Positions 5,132 to 5,844 of a stretch of 5,844 nt of DNA are shown one piece after another (position 1 is the stretch's first letter; each line of letters starts with the position of its first letter). This stretch comes from Candidatus Izemoplasmatales bacterium (GTDB lineage Bacteria > Bacillota_I > Bacilli_A > Izemoplasmatales > Hujiaoplasmataceae), in the NCBI GenBank assembly GCA_028691335.1, contig JAQUZK010000096.1:1-5844 (forward strand). The letters are read 5' to 3'. The notes beneath the pieces are model-generated. The model was not told the DNA's origin and did not search any database. It worked only from the letters and a program-made list of their open reading frames with translations. Both the position numbers and the translations under genes were made by a program.

Positions 5132-5844
5132 TTGGCAATGAAAAACACTGCCCTTTCCAAAAATATGGTTAAGGGCAATTTTATTGTTCCAGATTATTAT
5201 AAAGATTTCGTTTGTAAGTTAGGGGATTGTCGAGATTCTTGTTGCCAAGGGTGGACCGTTACTATACCTCAAGAACAATACTATAAATTACACGGTTTAG
5301 ACTGTAAAAGAAGCGTAAAAGATAAAATAGATAGAACATTTAAACCGCTATTGAATCCTACTCCGGAAAGGTATGCTGAAATCATTCATAATTATCAAGG
5401 GGACTGTCCTTTACATAAAGATGATGGTAAATGCTTGTTGCATGAAACTTGTGGAGAAGATGCTTTACCTTGGGTATGTCGATATTATCCGAGAGGGCCT
5501 AGAATTGATTATGCAAATGAGGCATCTTGTTCGAACAGTTGTGAAAAGACTCTAGAATTATTATTTTCGAACGATAATAAAATATCTTTTGAACTAAAAG
5601 AACTAAAATTTTTATTACAACCAGTAAAATTAATTCCGTCTGAAGAACAAAGGGAAGAATATTCAAAAATACGAGATGACATTTTTAAAATTTTAACTGA
5701 TAGAAGTTCAGCTATATATATAAGGATTATTGATGTGTATTTATTTCTTCAAAATAATGTACATGAAGATAATTCTTTAAGTCATGAAGATTCTCATATT
5801 TATAGTTTTATTAGAGAGATTAATGATGCTATAAATTATCCTAG
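5132..5844 (+). CDS. fliB: FliB-family lysine N-methylase (3' end outside window)
   Basis: The frame is open from the TTG at 5132 to the right edge, giving 237 residues of a protein whose family is usually near 400. The N-terminus has the FliB pattern: PDYYKDFVCKLGDCRDSCCQGW (residues 20-41, with C28, C33, C37 and C38), then GDCPLH, GKCLLH, a cysteine at ETCGED, PWVCRYYPRG and ASCSNSC. Eleven cysteines lie within about the first 150 residues, typical of the family's metal or iron-sulfur binding region. In Salmonella, FliB methylates flagellin lysines using S-adenosylmethionine. Many Bacillota carry FliB-like genes away from flagellar loci, and nothing flagellar is visible here, so the true substrate is uncertain. 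It starts 75 bases after psuG, possibly on the same transcript. Confidence 0.85.
   Translation, partial: MAMKNTALSKNMVKGNFIVPDYYKDFVCKLGDCRDSCCQGWTVTIPQEQYYKLHGLDCKRSVKDKIDRTFKPLLNPTPERYAEIIHNYQGDCPLHKDDGKCLLHETCGEDALPWVCRYYPRGPRIDYANEASCSNSCEKTLELLFSNDNKISFELKELKFLLQPVKLIPSEEQREEYSKIRDDIFKILTDRSSAIYIRIIDVYLFLQNNVHEDNSLSHEDSHIYSFIREINDAINYP
5149..5177 (+). other. Hairpin at the start of the fliB-like gene
   Basis: TGCCCTT (5149-5155) and AAGGGCA (5171-5177) are exact reverse complements, and CCA (5157-5159) / TGG (5166-5168) could extend the stem inward around a six-base loop. ATTTTATT follows. It lies within codons 6-16, so it could slow translation or act as a weak attenuator. It may also be chance; the T run is interrupted. 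Confidence 0.35.

Noticed and set aside
5373..5555. Short + strand frame inside the fliB-like gene
   Set aside because: It is a frame-shifted shadow of the cysteine-rich FliB region and has no ribosome site of its own.

Overview
The window is AT-rich DNA (about 30% G+C by eye) from a Bacillota (Firmicutes) bacterium. The signs are strong AAAGGTGG/GGAG ribosome binding sites, near-consensus sigma-A promoters, GTG and TTG starts, and families common in Clostridia and low-G+C Bacilli. TGA ends psuK and tryptophan is written TGG, so the standard code applies and a Mycoplasma is unlikely. Genus cannot be set from the sequence. All genes lie on the + strand, and no rRNA, tRNA, CRISPR array or transposase was seen.

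Layout. (1) Positions 2-1304 hold two adjacent membrane metalloproteases: a CPBP-family protein cut by the left edge and a DUF3267 putative zincin. They overlap or nearly so, share a transcript, and end at a strong intrinsic terminator. (2) Positions 1418-2956 hold a self-contained three-gene operon with its own promoter and a perfect inverted-repeat operator. It encodes a TetR-family regulator, a small membrane-anchored FMN-binding protein with a covalent flavinylation motif, and a HemG-like flavodoxin-domain protein. It closes with an intrinsic terminator whose stem contains the last stop codon. (3) Positions 2969-5056 hold a pseudouridine catabolism operon: psuK, a PfkB-type kinase fused to an N-terminal winged helix-turn-helix, and psuG, the pseudouridine-5'-phosphate glycosidase. 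Its sigma-A promoter is followed by repeated operator-like sequence. (4) From 5132 to the right edge is the start of a FliB-family lysine N-methylase, cysteine-rich and incomplete.

How the genes work together. PsuK phosphorylates pseudouridine and PsuG splits the product into uracil and ribose-5-phosphate, salvaging a modified nucleoside from RNA turnover. The fused HTH suggests that the kinase also controls its own operon. The TetR operon looks like an inducible flavin redox module with one flavoprotein outside the membrane and one in the cytosol; its donor, acceptor and inducer are unknown. Nothing ties the protease pair or the FliB-like gene mechanistically to their neighbours. Most of this is recognisable family content. 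The less ordinary parts are the two operators, the flavin pair under TetR control, and the placement of fliB beside psuKG rather than beside flagellar genes.
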